Shown: positions 1-9,592 of the stretch, piece after piece | Position numbering within the stretch: the stretch's first letter is position 1 | Layout of the letters: each line of letters begins with the position of its first letter | Origin: Pseudomonas sp. MM213 | Lineage (GTDB): Bacteria; Pseudomonadota; Gammaproteobacteria; Pseudomonadales; Pseudomonadaceae | Assembly (NCBI RefSeq): GCF_020423045.1 | Contig: NZ_CP081943.1 | Span: 682,001 to 746,000, forward strand | Direction of reading: 5' to 3' | Length of the DNA stretch: 64,000 nucleotides | Program-made: the position numbers and the translations under genes | The notes under the pieces: model-generated | Told to the model about the DNA's origin: nothing | Databases searched by the model: none | Seen by the model: only the letters and a program-made list of their open reading frames with translations

Positions 1-518
1 CGCAACAAGCGGTACTCGGCACCACTGAGGGCCACCATCGTGTTGTCTTCGTCGAGTAGATGGCGGGCAGTCGTGTCGAGGCGCCAGCGGCCGAAACCCA
101 ACAGTCGGCCACTTTCGGTGATCAGCAGGTTGGGCGGCAGCATTCGCGTACGGCGCAATACGGCGTTGATCCGCGCCAGCAACTCGCGGGCGGCGAAGGG
201 TTTGGTCAGGTAGTCGTCGGCGCCCATTTCCAGGCCGAGGATGCGATCGGTTTCGTCGTTGCGTGCGGTGAGCATCAGGATCGGCGTCGCTTTATGTTTG
301 CCCGAGCGCAACTCGCGGCACAGCACCAGGCCGTCATCGCCGGGCATCATGATGTCCAGCACGATCAGGTCCACCTGATTGGCTTCCAGAAAACTGCGCA
401 TCTGCCGGCCGTCGGCAACCACCGTGGTACGCAGGCCGTTCTTCTTCAGGTAATTGCCGACCAGCTCGCGAATCTCCCGGTCGTCGTCGACGATCAGGAT
501 GTGGTTTACATGTTCCAT
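1..518 (-). CDS. OmpR-family two-component response regulator, 3' part outside window
   Basis: The gene reads leftward and leaves the window, so about 172 N-terminal residues are visible. It begins MEHVNHILIVDDD, an acidic receiver-domain start, followed by VDLIVLDIMMPGDDG, which holds the phospho-acceptor Asp, then a conserved Thr (MLTARND) and Lys (YLTKPF). After residue 120 comes a linker leading towards a winged-helix domain. This is a DNA-binding regulator that would be phosphorylated by a sensor kinase, presumably the next gene to the left. The start at 518 is the first ATG before the receiver motif. Which system it controls cannot be told from this fragment. Confidence 0.88.
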   Translation of the reverse strand, partial: MEHVNHILIVDDDREIRELVGNYLKKNGLRTTVVADGRQMRSFLEANQVDLIVLDIMMPGDDGLVLCRELRSGKHKATPILMLTARNDETDRILGLEMGADDYLTKPFAARELLARINAVLRRTRMLPPNLLITESGRLLGFGRWRLDTTARHLLDEDNTMVALSGAEYRLL

Positions 519-745
519 TGCTCAACCCTCTTGTTATTCGCACGTTGCGCATTCTAGGCAGCCACGGTGCACCTGCCCACAGGCTTTGTATCACAGTGTA
601 TCCGCTGCCCTGTTTGACACCTTACGCCTTAATACCGCGGGTTCTAAGACACATGGCAGATACCTCGGGTCGATTAAATGGGCTCCATCGAGACAACACG
701 ATTTGCCTCGCAACCATTGCCCATTGCAACCCTGAGGAATTCACC

Positions 746-1009
746 ATGAACTGGAACAAACTGATTGCCGCCAGCTTCTTCGCCGTCCTGAACGTTGCCG
801 CATTTTCGGCCCATGCCGATGTTCAAGCCCCGGCGCAGACCACGGCGTACGGCACGCACCTGGATATCAAGAAGGTTGTTTCCATCGTCGACAACGGCGG
901 CGGCACCTGCGGCATTGTCGATGCCCGCTTGACCTACCTCGATTCCAATGGCGCACAGAAAGTCGTCGGGTACAGCAAATTCGCAGACTGCGCGAATCAG
1001 GGCGGCTGA
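746..1009 (+). CDS. Small exported DUF2790-family protein
   Basis: An 87-residue protein with a clear Sec signal peptide (MNWNKLIAASFFAVLNVAAFSAHA, cleavage after AHA near residue 24) and a short mature domain with two cysteines (GGTCGIVDARL and KFADCANQGG). These features fit the Pseudomonas DUF2790 family, small periplasmic proteins of unknown function that are often found near metal or stress-responsive two-component systems. The start is fixed by a ribosome site (GAGGA at 734-738) eight bases before the ATG. It lies divergently from the response regulator, so it may belong to that regulon; this is inference from position only. Confidence 0.82.
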   Translation: MNWNKLIAASFFAVLNVAAFSAHADVQAPAQTTAYGTHLDIKKVVSIVDNGGGTCGIVDARLTYLDSNGAQKVVGYSKFADCANQGG

Positions 1010-1125
1010 TCTTTCCACTACGCTCATCGCTGTCGATGTCGAGCAACGCACCGTCTGCTCAGCGCCCCGCGATGGCTGATTCATGTCGTCCAAACACCCG
1101 ATCAATGACTTGCAGGGATATCACC

Positions 1126-2190
1126 ATGAAGATCAATGTGTTGAGCAGTACCTCCGCCTCGCGTCGTCGCCGTCTCCTTGGCCCCTCGGTCCTCGCGTTC
1201 GCGCTGATGCAGCTCGGTGCTCTCGGGGCTGCCAGTGCGCAAGCCGCGACTGCCGAGCCCGTGGTGGCGAGTGCTGCGACCCTCAAGGCGGACACGTTCG
1301 GCCCGCTCAAGCATGTCAATGCCGGGTTGCTGAGTGTGGCGTACGCCGAAGTCGGCCCCGCCGATGGGCCGGTGGTGATTCTTCTGCACGGCTGGCCGTA
1401 CGACATTCACAGCTACAGCGAAGTGGCGCCGTTGTTGGCGGCCAAGGGTTACCGGGTGTTGATCCCGTACGCACGGGGCTACGGTGACACGCATTTCCTG
1501 TCCGACAAGACTGTTCGCAACGGCCAGCCTGCGGCGTTGGCCAGTGATGTCATCGACTTCATGGATGCACTGAAGATCAAGAAAGCGGTGCTGGGTGGCT
1601 ACGACTGGGGCGCGCGCTCGGCGGACATCGTGGCCGCACTTTGGCCGGAGCGGGTCGAGGCGCTGGTCGCCGTCAGCGGCTATCTGATCGGCAATCAGGC
1701 TGCGGGCAAGAACCCGCTGCCGCCCAAGGCCGAGTTGCAATGGTGGTACCAGTTCTATTTTGCAACCGAGCGCGGCCAGGCCGGCTACGAAAAGAATCGT
1801 CACGACTTCGCCAAGTTGATCTGGGAGCTGGCATCGCCAAAATGGCGCTTCGACGACGCAACGTTCGACCGCAGCGCGGCGGCCCTGGACAACCCGGATC
1901 ACGTCGCTATCACGATTTTCAACTATCGCTGGCGGTTGGGCATGGTGCAGGGCGAACCCCAGTATGAAGCGCTGGAACAGCAACTGGCCAAGGCCCCGGT
2001 GATTACGGTGCCGACCATCACCATGGAAGGCGATGCCAACGGCGCGCCGCATCCGGCCGCCGAGGATTACGCCAAGCGTTTTACTGGCAAATACGAATAC
2101 CGCCTCATCAGCGGCGGCATCGGCCACAACTTGCCGCAGGAAGATCCGCAAGCCTTTGCCAAGGCTGTGATCGACGCGGATAACCTGTAA
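1126..2190 (+). CDS. Exported alpha/beta hydrolase, epoxide-hydrolase-like
   Basis: A 354-residue hydrolase with a twin-arginine-like leader (SRRRRLLGPSVLAFALMQLG, cleaved near residue 40). The fold motifs appear in order: HGWP (residues 88-91, oxyanion hole), the nucleophile elbow GGYDWGARS with Asp160, an acid region near GDANGAPHP, and the catalytic His in GIGHNLPQE near the C-terminus. Asp as nucleophile followed by WG is typical of epoxide hydrolases and haloalkane dehalogenases rather than esterases. The start at 1126 is preferred over an upstream in-frame ATG at 1036 because the leader begins there. Substrate unknown; it sits alone between DUF2790 and a REP array. Confidence 0.8.
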   Translation: MKINVLSSTSASRRRRLLGPSVLAFALMQLGALGAASAQAATAEPVVASAATLKADTFGPLKHVNAGLLSVAYAEVGPADGPVVILLHGWPYDIHSYSEVAPLLAAKGYRVLIPYARGYGDTHFLSDKTVRNGQPAALASDVIDFMDALKIKKAVLGGYDWGARSADIVAALWPERVEALVAVSGYLIGNQAAGKNPLPPKAELQWWYQFYFATERGQAGYEKNRHDFAKLIWELASPKWRFDDATFDRSAAALDNPDHVAITIFNYRWRLGMVQGEPQYEALEQQLAKAPVITVPTITMEGDANGAPHPAAEDYAKRFTGKYEYRLISGGIGHNLPQEDPQAFAKAVIDADNL

Positions 2191-2230
2191 AACGAAACCG
2201 GCTTGATGCGCTGCGCAAGGCTTTAGGGCC

Positions 2231-2754
2231 CCATCGCCAGCAAGCCGGCTCCTACAGGAATCGTGGGTGTCGGTAGTCTTTCACACGACACCAAACTGTA
2301 GGAGCCGGCTTGCTGGCGATGGCGGCCGGATGAACGATGCACGGCTGGAGGGCCTCATCGCCAGCAAGCTGGCTCCTACAGGAATCGTGGGTGTCGGTAG
2401 TTTTTCACACGACACCGGACTGTAGGAGCCGGCTTGCCGGCGATGGCGGCCGGATGAACGATGCACGGTTCGAGGGCCTCATCGCCAGCAAGCCGGCTCC
2501 TACAGGAATCGTGGGTGTCGGTAGTTTTTCACACGACACCAAACTGTAGGAGCCGGCTTGCCGGCGATGGGGCCCGAATGAACGATGCACGGCTCGAGGA
2601 CCTCATCGCCAGCAAGCCGGCTCCTACAGGAATCGTGGGTGTCGGTAGTCTTTCACACGACACCAAACTGTAGGAGCCGGCTTGCTGGCGATGGCGGCCG
2701 GATGAGCGATGCACGGCTCGAGGGCCTGATCGCCAGCAAGCCGGCTCCTACAGG
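2231..2754. repeat. REP/BIME array A (about 9 REP units)
   Basis: Alternating inverted REP palindromes with core TGTAGGAGCCGGCTTGC and its complement repeat with a period of about 124 bp, together with conserved linkers (ATCGTGGGTGTCGGTAG, TTTTCACACGACACC). The array fills the gap between the hydrolase and ppnN, which converge here. Apparent reading frames in it are artefacts of the repeat. Confidence 0.95.
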
Positions 2755-2760
2755 GTTTGG

Positions 2761-4134
2761 TTATGCAACCACGCGATAACACGGCACATACGCCGCGCCG
2801 CCCGGCAGTTTCATCCGGTGCTGGGCCACGAACGCCTTGAGCAACTGATCCAGCGGCTGCATCACCGCCGCATCGCCACGGATCTGGTACGGCCCGTGTT
2901 CTTCGATCAGGCGGATGCCCTTGTCCTTGACGTTGCCGGCGACGATGCCGGAGAACGCGCGACGCAGGTTGGCGGCCAGTTCGTGGGCCGGCAGGCTGCG
3001 GCTGAGTTTCAGGTTGGCCATGTTTTCGTGGGTCGGGTCGAACGGGCGCTGGAAGCCTTCGTCGATCTTCAGCAGCCAGTTGAAATGGAACGCGTCGTTG
3101 CGCTCGCGGCGGAACTGTTTCACCGCTTTGAGGCCAGCAGTCATCTGCCGCGCGACTTCAGCCGGGTCGTCAATGATGATCTCGTAATGCTGCTTCGCTG
3201 CGTCACCCAGGGTGGCGCCGACGAACGCGTCCAGTTGTTCCAGATACGGCGCCGCGTGTTTCGGCCCGGTGAGGATGACCGGGAAGGGCAGGCCCTTGTT
3301 GTCCGGGTGCATCAGGATGCCGAGCAGGTACAGGAACTCTTCAGCCGTGCCCGCGCCGCCGGGGAAAATGATGATGCCATGGCCGACACGCACAAACGCT
3401 TCCAGGCGTTTCTCGATGTCCGGCAGAATCACCAGCTCATTGACGATCGGGTTCGGCGCTTCGGCAGCGATGATGCCGGGTTCGGTCAAACCGAGGTAAC
3501 GGCCACCGTGAATACGTTGTTTGGCATGGGCGATGGTCGCGCCTTTCATCGGGCCTTTCATCACGCCGGGGCCGCAACCGGTGCAGATGTCGAGGCTGCG
3601 CAGGCCCAGTTCGTGGCCGACTTTCTTGGTGTATTTGTATTCTTCGGTGTTGATCGAGTGGCCACCCCAGCACACTACGATCTTCGGCTCGACGCCGGGG
3701 CGCAGGGTGCGGGCGTTGCGCAGCAGATGGAACACATAGTCGCTGATGCCCTGGGAATTGCTCAGGTCGATGCGCTGGCTGTCGAGTTCGTTTTCGGTGT
3801 AGACGATGTCGCGCAGGGCGCTGAACAGCATTTCCCGGGTGCTGGCGATCATTTCGCCATCGACGAATGCGTCGGCCGGGGCGTTCAGCAGTTCCAGGCG
3901 TACACCGCGGTCTTGTTGGTGAATGCGGATTTCGAAGTCCTTGTAGGCTTCGAGGATGGTCTTGGCGTTATCGACATGGGCGCCGGTATTCAGAATGGCC
4001 AGGGCGCACTGGCGGAAGAGGGTATAGGTGCTGCCGGATCCGGCTTCGCTCAGTTGCTGTACTTCACGTTGAGAGAGGGTTTCCAGGCTGCCTTTGGGGC
4101 TGACCGAAGCGTTGATTACTTGTCGTTGGGACAT
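2761..4134 (-). CDS. ppnN: Pyrimidine/purine nucleotide 5'-monophosphate nucleosidase (LOG family)
   Basis: A 457-residue protein colinear with E. coli YgdH/PpnN. It has an N-terminal domain of about 150 residues, then a Rossmann-like LOG domain with CWGGHSI, CTGCGPGVMKGPMKGA and the family signature PGGAGTAEE (near residue 257), which binds the nucleotide phosphoribosyl group. PpnN cleaves nucleoside monophosphates to ribose 5-phosphate and free base, and in E. coli is regulated by (p)ppGpp. The length matches the family. It stands as a single gene with its stop immediately beside a REP array. The upstream gap (4135-4347) contains no further gene that I can see. Confidence 0.93.
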   Translation of the reverse strand: MSQRQVINASVSPKGSLETLSQREVQQLSEAGSGSTYTLFRQCALAILNTGAHVDNAKTILEAYKDFEIRIHQQDRGVRLELLNAPADAFVDGEMIASTREMLFSALRDIVYTENELDSQRIDLSNSQGISDYVFHLLRNARTLRPGVEPKIVVCWGGHSINTEEYKYTKKVGHELGLRSLDICTGCGPGVMKGPMKGATIAHAKQRIHGGRYLGLTEPGIIAAEAPNPIVNELVILPDIEKRLEAFVRVGHGIIIFPGGAGTAEEFLYLLGILMHPDNKGLPFPVILTGPKHAAPYLEQLDAFVGATLGDAAKQHYEIIIDDPAEVARQMTAGLKAVKQFRRERNDAFHFNWLLKIDEGFQRPFDPTHENMANLKLSRSLPAHELAANLRRAFSGIVAGNVKDKGIRLIEEHGPYQIRGDAAVMQPLDQLLKAFVAQHRMKLPGGAAYVPCYRVVA

Positions 4135-4347
4135 TCAATGATCCTTAAAACGATGTCACCCGCCGAGGACGCATGACATCCGAATAGTATGTATCCACGA
4201 AAGAAGATGGCACGAACTGCGCAGTATCGCCATGTTCCCCTTTGACGATGAAAAGATGAAAAGGAGCCCCAGCATAGCTAAATCCCTCGCAGAGGCGATA
4301 ATGCCCCGCAGTCTTTTTGCTCACGCCGCCTGAGGAATCCCGTCGCG

Positions 4348-4875
4348 ATGTTTGAAATCCAGCCACAGAACCCAGAAATCTATCGAAGCCAGACGCGCCG
4401 CAGCACGATCATCATCGCCCTGGTTTTCCTCGCCCTGGCGATGGTTTTGTCCACCGCGGCGGTGGCGATGTTCGGCGAACCGGGGGGCGACAATCTACGC
4501 TTCAATGTGGGCGGCGTGTTTGTCGCGGTGCTGTTGATGGCGGCGCTGATGCGCGGCAAATTCTGGACCCAGGAGTGGATGGCGCCGGCGGTCTACGGCT
4601 GGCAGCTCAAACGCAGCCTGATGAGCATCACCAACGTCATGCACCAGGTGACGGCGGCGGTGGACGCGGGTGATCCGAGTGCCATGAAGCTGCTGCGTTT
4701 TTATCACCTGGGGCTGAGCCAGATGCACCAACTGGACGCTAACTCCAGTGATCACAGCCAATTGATACGTGAAATGGACCTGCACAAGGCACGAATGGAA
4801 GCGCTGGGCATCGAGACCGAACAGACGCAATTGAACCCGGCGTGGCTTGAGGCCGTGAAACAGACGCCACGCTAA
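4348..4875 (+). CDS. DUF3087 family inner-membrane protein
   Basis: A 175-residue protein with two hydrophobic segments near the N-terminus (IIIALVFLALAMVLSTAAVAMF, residues about 23-45, and GGVFVAVLLMAALM, about 54-67), followed by a soluble, helix-rich C-terminal half (SITNVMHQVTAAVDAGDPSAMKLL). Sequence and length match the DUF3087 proteins common in Pseudomonas, whose role is unknown. The start ATG at 4348 follows GAGGAATCCC. It lies 78 bp upstream of the diguanylate cyclase on the same strand, but the spacing does not prove an operon. Confidence 0.78.
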   Translation: MFEIQPQNPEIYRSQTRRSTIIIALVFLALAMVLSTAAVAMFGEPGGDNLRFNVGGVFVAVLLMAALMRGKFWTQEWMAPAVYGWQLKRSLMSITNVMHQVTAAVDAGDPSAMKLLRFYHLGLSQMHQLDANSSDHSQLIREMDLHKARMEALGIETEQTQLNPAWLEAVKQTPR

Positions 4876-4953
4876 CCGGTACAGGATCAAGGCACATAGA
4901 TAATAAAAAGGCGAACGGGATCAGTCGCCATTCATAAGGATTCAGGGAGCGTC

Positions 4954-6531
4954 ATGGGTAACCCGTCTGTCAAAGACCGAATTGAACAATTGCGCCACAG
5001 CGTGCCTTTGGTCACCGAACAGGCCGGTGCCAGGATCAAGGTACGCTCCGCGGTGGTACTGCTTGTTGCAGTGTGCCTGTCCATGATTGTCATCGTGATC
5101 TGGGAAGCGTGGAGTTCGCGCCAGTACCATCTGCATGACAAGGAAGTGGCAATGTCCAACCTTGCGCAGACCCTGGCCTCGCAAGCGCAGGCGACGATCA
5201 AGCAGGCCGATACGCTGCTGTTTACGCTGGTGGAACGCCTCGAAAGCGACGGCTTCGACCCGGCCGGGCTGCCACATCTGGAGCGCTTGCTCAGCGCCCA
5301 GCGCAGTGAGTTGAGTCAGTTGCATGGCCTGTTCGTCTATGACGAAACGGGGCGCTGGATTGCCAATTCCAACGGCGCCGCCCTGACCGATGCCAACAAT
5401 GCCGACCGTGAATATTTCATCTTCCATCGCAATCATCCCGACCGTGGGCCTCATATCGGCCCGTCGATCAAAAGCCGCTCCAGCGGCGAATGGATCATGA
5501 CGGTGTCGCGCCGGATCAATCATGCCGATGGGAGTTTTGCCGGTGTGGCGCTGGCGACGATTTATCTCAATCATTTCCTGTTCCTGTACGACAGCATCGA
5601 CATGGGCCGCAACGGCGTAATCAACCTGATCGCCGACGACGCCACCATCATCGTTCGCCGGCCGTTCAACGAAGCGGATATCGGCACCAGCCTCGTCAAC
5701 AGCCCACTGTTCAAGCAGTTGTTGCCCTCGGGGAGTTCAGGGACGGCAACATTCAAATCCATGGTGGATGGCGTTGTGCGGGTGGTGGGGTTTCGCCGGG
5801 TCGAGGGGTATCCGCTGGTTGTTTTCGCCGCGCTCGACAAGGAGGAAGTCCTGGCCGGCTGGCGTGAGGAATCCATGCTCAGTGCTGGCATCGTTACGCT
5901 TTTGCTGGGTTTTGTCGGTGTACTGGGTTTTCGCCTGATCAATCTGATGAAGCAGCAGAACCGCATTCAGAACCAACTGCTGGACGCTCAGGACAAACTG
6001 CTCGAGGTCAATCGCGGCCTGGAATTGCTGGCCCTGGAAGACGCGCTGACGGGGCTGTCCAACCGGCGTCAGTTCGATCTGTTCATCCACTCGGAAATGG
6101 GTCGCGCCCGGCGCAGCCTGAGCGGCCTCGCGCTGCTGATGATCGATGTCGATCACTTCAAACTGTTCAACGACCACTACGGTCATGTGGCCGGCGACGA
6201 ATGTTTGCGCAACATCAGCGCGATCATCACCGACAACATCAAGCGGCCCGGGGATCTGGCGGCGCGCTACGGCGGTGAAGAGTTTGCGGCGGTGCTGCCG
6301 GGGACTGACTATGTGGGGGCGTTTCTGGTGGCGGAAAAAATCCGTCGTGCGGTGTTGCAGGCCGGTATTCCACACCGTGAAGGCGCAGAAGGCATGGTGA
6401 CGGTCAGTATCGGCGTCGCCGCTTACGATCCGGCATCACAGGCCCAGCCGAACGACCTCGTCGGCGCTGCGGACAAGGCGCTTTACGTGGCCAAGGCCAG
6501 CGGCAGGAACATGAGCGTCATTGCCAACTGA
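4954..6531 (+). CDS. Membrane diguanylate cyclase, dCache sensor plus GGDEF
   Basis: A 525-residue protein with a first transmembrane helix at about residues 32-52, a periplasmic double-Cache type sensor to about 305, a second helix at about 308-330, a coiled linker (NQLLDAQDKLLEVNRGLELLALEDALTGLSNRR) and a GGDEF domain. The active-site loop is GGEEF (residues 440-444), a functional variant. RPGD at 431-434, exactly five residues upstream, is an intact inhibitory c-di-GMP site. No EAL domain is present. It should make c-di-GMP in response to a small periplasmic ligand, with product feedback. The stop lies 3 bp from the stop of the convergent LysR gene. Confidence 0.93.
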   Translation: MGNPSVKDRIEQLRHSVPLVTEQAGARIKVRSAVVLLVAVCLSMIVIVIWEAWSSRQYHLHDKEVAMSNLAQTLASQAQATIKQADTLLFTLVERLESDGFDPAGLPHLERLLSAQRSELSQLHGLFVYDETGRWIANSNGAALTDANNADREYFIFHRNHPDRGPHIGPSIKSRSSGEWIMTVSRRINHADGSFAGVALATIYLNHFLFLYDSIDMGRNGVINLIADDATIIVRRPFNEADIGTSLVNSPLFKQLLPSGSSGTATFKSMVDGVVRVVGFRRVEGYPLVVFAALDKEEVLAGWREESMLSAGIVTLLLGFVGVLGFRLINLMKQQNRIQNQLLDAQDKLLEVNRGLELLALEDALTGLSNRRQFDLFIHSEMGRARRSLSGLALLMIDVDHFKLFNDHYGHVAGDECLRNISAIITDNIKRPGDLAARYGGEEFAAVLPGTDYVGAFLVAEKIRRAVLQAGIPHREGAEGMVTVSIGVAAYDPASQAQPNDLVGAADKALYVAKASGRNMSVIAN

Positions 6532-6533
6532 AC

Positions 6534-7451
6534 TCAAACAAACCCACCGCTGCCCTGAACCAGTTGGGTCGCCAGGTACGATTGCTTGAGTTTTTCCAGC
6601 CACCAACCCAGGGCGCGACCGTCATGGTCGCCACGCCAGCCGGCATACAGAATGTTCGGCTCGCGCGGGTCGGCCATCTGTTTTTCGACCAGCGTGCCGT
6701 TTTCCAGTAACGAGCCGACCCGATGTTTGGGCAGCCACCCCACGCCCAGGCCGTCGCACTGGGCGAGGATTTTGGCGCGCATGGTCGGCACGGCGAGCAC
6801 GGGTTGTCCGCCGGAGACACCATAAGTGCTGCCTTCGGTGACTCTGGACGAGTCGGCCACGACAATCGCCCGGTGTTGCGTCACCGTTGCCCGAGAGATC
6901 GGTTCCTTGGCCTTGGCCAGCGGGTGCTTCGGTGAGACTGCAAACACCCATTCCATTTCTCCCAACTGCATCCAGCGCAAGGAAGGGATGGCCGGCGGTT
7001 CGTTGGTGGCGCCGATGATCAGGTCCGCACGGCCTTCGCGCAGGGCTTCCCAGACACCTTTGAGCACTTCCTGGGTGATGCGCAACGGTACGCCGGATTC
7101 CAGCGCATCGAACTCGTGAATCACCGGGATCAGGGTTTCGAACTCCAGCAGTTCGTCGGTGACGATCCACAGCCGACTCTCCCAACCATTGGCCACTTGC
7201 TGCACCCGTTGGGTCAGGCGCGAGACGTCCTGCATCAGCCGCGCCGCCTCGTTCACCAGCAATTCCCCGGCCGGGGTGAGCTGCAAGCGGTAACGGCGGC
7301 GATCGAAGAGCAAGGCGTCGAAACGCTCTTCCAGTTGCCGCGCCGCATACGACACGGTCGATGGCGCCTTGCCCAGGTGCACCGCCGCGCGCGACAGGCT
7401 ACCGGTTTCCCGAATGGCCTCCAGCAACGCCAGGTCTTCAATCGACAACAT
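6534..7451 (-). CDS. LysR-type transcriptional regulator
   Basis: A 305-residue regulator. The N-terminal helix-turn-helix is MLSIEDLALLEAIRETGSLS followed by RAAVHLGKAPSTVSYAARQLE, then a LysR effector-binding domain. The start at 7451 is chosen because the HTH begins there; an in-frame extension to 7619 is REP-derived sequence. The helix pattern and the APSTVSYA recognition region resemble the YhaJ-like subgroup, but I cannot name its targets. There is no divergent partner gene: upstream lies a 600-bp REP array, so the usual LysR neighbour rule does not help. Confidence 0.87.
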   Translation of the reverse strand: MLSIEDLALLEAIRETGSLSRAAVHLGKAPSTVSYAARQLEERFDALLFDRRRYRLQLTPAGELLVNEAARLMQDVSRLTQRVQQVANGWESRLWIVTDELLEFETLIPVIHEFDALESGVPLRITQEVLKGVWEALREGRADLIIGATNEPPAIPSLRWMQLGEMEWVFAVSPKHPLAKAKEPISRATVTQHRAIVVADSSRVTEGSTYGVSGGQPVLAVPTMRAKILAQCDGLGVGWLPKHRVGSLLENGTLVEKQMADPREPNILYAGWRGDHDGRALGWWLEKLKQSYLATQLVQGSGGFV

Positions 7452-7546
7452 GTTCTGAATCCTCGAACGAACGGCCTGGAAATGAATGTCTGGAGCAACG
7501 AAAACAAAGTCGCGGCTACCTGAAATATATAGGTCAACCACAACCC

Positions 7547-8136
7547 CTGTAGGAGCGAGGCTTGCCCGCGAAGAGGCCCTCAAACGCTGCGTTGAATTTG
7601 AGGCCGCCATCGCCGGCAAGCCGGCTCCTACAAAATCGCGGGTTGTCTGAAATTTATCGGCAACCCCAACCCCTGTAGGAGCGAGGCTTGCCCGCGAAGA
7701 GGCCCTTGAACGCTACGTTGGATTTGAGGCCGCCATCGCCAGCAAGCCGGCTCCTACAAAATCGCGGGCTGTTTGAAATTTATCGGACAACCCACCCCCT
7801 GTAGGAGCTGGCTTGCCAGCGATGAGGCCCTCAAACGCTGCGTTGGATTTGAGGCCGCCATCGCCAGCAAGCCGGCTCCTACAAAATCGCGGGCTGTTTG
7901 AAATTTATCGGCAACCCCAACCCCTGTAGGAGCTGGCTTGCCAGCGATGAGGCCCTCAAACACTACGTTGAATTTGAGGCCGTCATCGCCGGCAAGCCGG
8001 CTCCTACAAAATCGCGGGCTGTTTGAAATTTATCGGCCAATCCCAACCCCTGTAGGAGCTGGCTTGCCAGCGATGAGGCCCTCGAACGCTGCGTTGGATT
8101 TGAGGCCGCCATCGCCAGCAAGCCGGCTCCTACAGG
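7547..8136. repeat. REP/BIME array B (five pairs)
   Basis: Five inverted pairs (core TGTAGGAGCGAGGCTTGCC or TGTAGGAGCTGGCTTGCC facing GCCGGCTCCTACA) repeat every 122-126 bp, with the linker AAATCGCGGGYTGTYTGAAATTTATCGG. The last unit overlaps the 3' end of the DUF2784 gene and supplies its TAG stop. Confidence 0.95.
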
Positions 8137-8531
8137 GATCGTGTGGTATTTGAAAGGGTGGACGTCCGGCGTGACTTGCGCTGCCTGAACACCCGAACGT
8201 AGACCAACACGTTGATCACCAGTACCACGCCGCCGAGTCCCAGCTGGATACTCGGGGTCAACCCGGCCGGGTAAATCACCGGCCACACATAATGTTCGAT
8301 GAAACCACCACCATAGCCGGTCTGCCCGGCTGCGCTGCGCATGAGGTTTTCCCACTGTGTCAGCGGGCAGGTCAGGTGGAACACTTCGACCGCAACTCCC
8401 CACGTTGCGGCCGGCAGGTGCCACCAGGCCAGGTGGCGCCATTTCAGCACCAGCAGCCCGCCAAGCAGCACGAACAGAATGAACAGCAGGTGAAACAGCA
8501 CCAGCCCATCGGCGGCGATCCGGTAAAGCAT
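8130..8531 (-). CDS. DUF2784 domain membrane protein
   Basis: A 133-residue protein with about four hydrophobic stretches (VLFHLLFILFVLLGGLLVL near the N-terminus, WWHLPAATWGVAVEVFHLTCPL in the middle, GLGGVVLVINVLVYV near the C-terminus). The order and length match the DUF2784 family of uncharacterised inner-membrane proteins. The start at 8531 has a good ribosome site (AGGGAG); an upstream in-frame ATG at 8561 would add ten residues and lacks one. The last codons CTG TAG come from a REP element, so the natural C-terminus has probably been set or reset by REP insertion. Confidence 0.78.
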   Translation of the reverse strand: MLYRIAADGLVLFHLLFILFVLLGGLLVLKWRHLAWWHLPAATWGVAVEVFHLTCPLTQWENLMRSAAGQTGYGGGFIEHYVWPVIYPAGLTPSIQLGLGGVVLVINVLVYVRVFRQRKSRRTSTLSNTTRSL

Positions 8532-8595
8532 GGCGACTCCCTGACGCGTGATGCGAATCACTCCATGGTACTCGGGCGGGGTGTCAGCGCTCTAT

Positions 8596-9468
8596 CTATT
8601 GTTTGCTGCCCAACCCGGCGAGCACGGCCTTCAGACGCAGCACCATGGCCTCACTGCTGCGTTGCATCGGAGCGCGCAGTTCGTCGTCGATCAAGCCTTC
8701 AAGGGCCAGTGCGGTTTTCACCGGGGCAGGATTGGGTTCAATGAACAGGCTTTGAATCAGCGGCAGCAACCGGAAAAACGTCGCCCGTCCTTCCGCCAAC
8801 CGCTGGTCGCGGATCTGTTGATACAGCGTCACGAACAACTCCGGATGCACATGCGCCGAGGCGGCAATCGCCCCTTTGGCGCCGAGGCACAGGGCGCTGA
8901 ATATCTGGTTGTCTTCGCCGCACAACACGTCGACCTTGCCGCTGGTCAGCAGCGCCAGGGTGTTGGCCTGATTGCCGCCGCAATCCTTGATCGCGACGAT
9001 TCGCTCGTGGGCCACAATGTTGAGCAACGTCGCCTGTTCGAAGGCGATGCCGGTGCGATACGGGATGTCGTACAGAATGATCGGAACAGTGGACGCATCG
9101 GCAACCGTTTTGAAAAACGCTTCAAGGCCCGCCTGGGACGGGCGAATGTAGTACGGCGGCGGCACCAGCAACCCGGCCAGTGGCCGCTTGAGGATTTCGC
9201 TCTGCAATTGCAGCAGTTCCGCCAGGTTGTTACCGGCCAGCCCCATGACCACCTGATCCGCAGGCACTAACTCAAGCACGGCATCCAGCACCGCCAGTTG
9301 TTCATGTTTGCTCAGTGCCGCCGCTTCAGCGGTAGTGCCGCAGACCACCAGGCCATCGACGCCTTTGTCCAGCAAATGGCTGACGAGCCGGCGCAACCCG
9401 ACGAAATCGATCGCACCGTGTTGAAACGGCGTAACGAGCGGAACCCAGATACCTTGAAACGATGACAT
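8596..9468 (-). CDS. 4-hydroxy-tetrahydrodipicolinate synthase (DapA family)
   Basis: A 290-residue class I aldolase of the DHDPS/N-acetylneuraminate lyase family. Visible motifs are the pyruvate-binding VCGTTAEAAAL (paired Thr), the Tyr in YDIPYRTG, and the Schiff-base Lys in AIKDCGGN. The barrel length is normal. Pseudomonads carry several DapA paralogues, and the housekeeping dapA lies with nlpB/purC, which are not seen here. This copy may therefore act on another pyruvate-aldol substrate. The gene is monocistronic, with 379 bp upstream before azlC on the other strand. Confidence 0.85.
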   Translation of the reverse strand: MSSFQGIWVPLVTPFQHGAIDFVGLRRLVSHLLDKGVDGLVVCGTTAEAAALSKHEQLAVLDAVLELVPADQVVMGLAGNNLAELLQLQSEILKRPLAGLLVPPPYYIRPSQAGLEAFFKTVADASTVPIILYDIPYRTGIAFEQATLLNIVAHERIVAIKDCGGNQANTLALLTSGKVDVLCGEDNQIFSALCLGAKGAIAASAHVHPELFVTLYQQIRDQRLAEGRATFFRLLPLIQSLFIEPNPAPVKTALALEGLIDDELRAPMQRSSEAMVLRLKAVLAGLGSKQ

Positions 9469-9592
9469 GCACTTACTCCTGAAAGTTGACCGATTTCGTC
9501 ACCGTCAGAAGCGTAGAAGGAAGTAAGCAGGGGGAGGGTGCCCGTCGCGCTCAATGTCCTGTCAGCTCATCTGACGGGACAGCGCGCCCCGG

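Noticed and set aside
2281..2779. Several 60-70-residue frames in both directions in the REP array
   Set aside because: Their sequences are repeated translations of the REP core (SRLAGDG, IASKPAPTG). Similar frames recur in every other REP array and are not genes.
2818..4176. 452-residue frame on the plus strand opposite ppnN
   Set aside because: It is the antisense shadow of a clear ppnN gene, with implausible composition and no family motifs.
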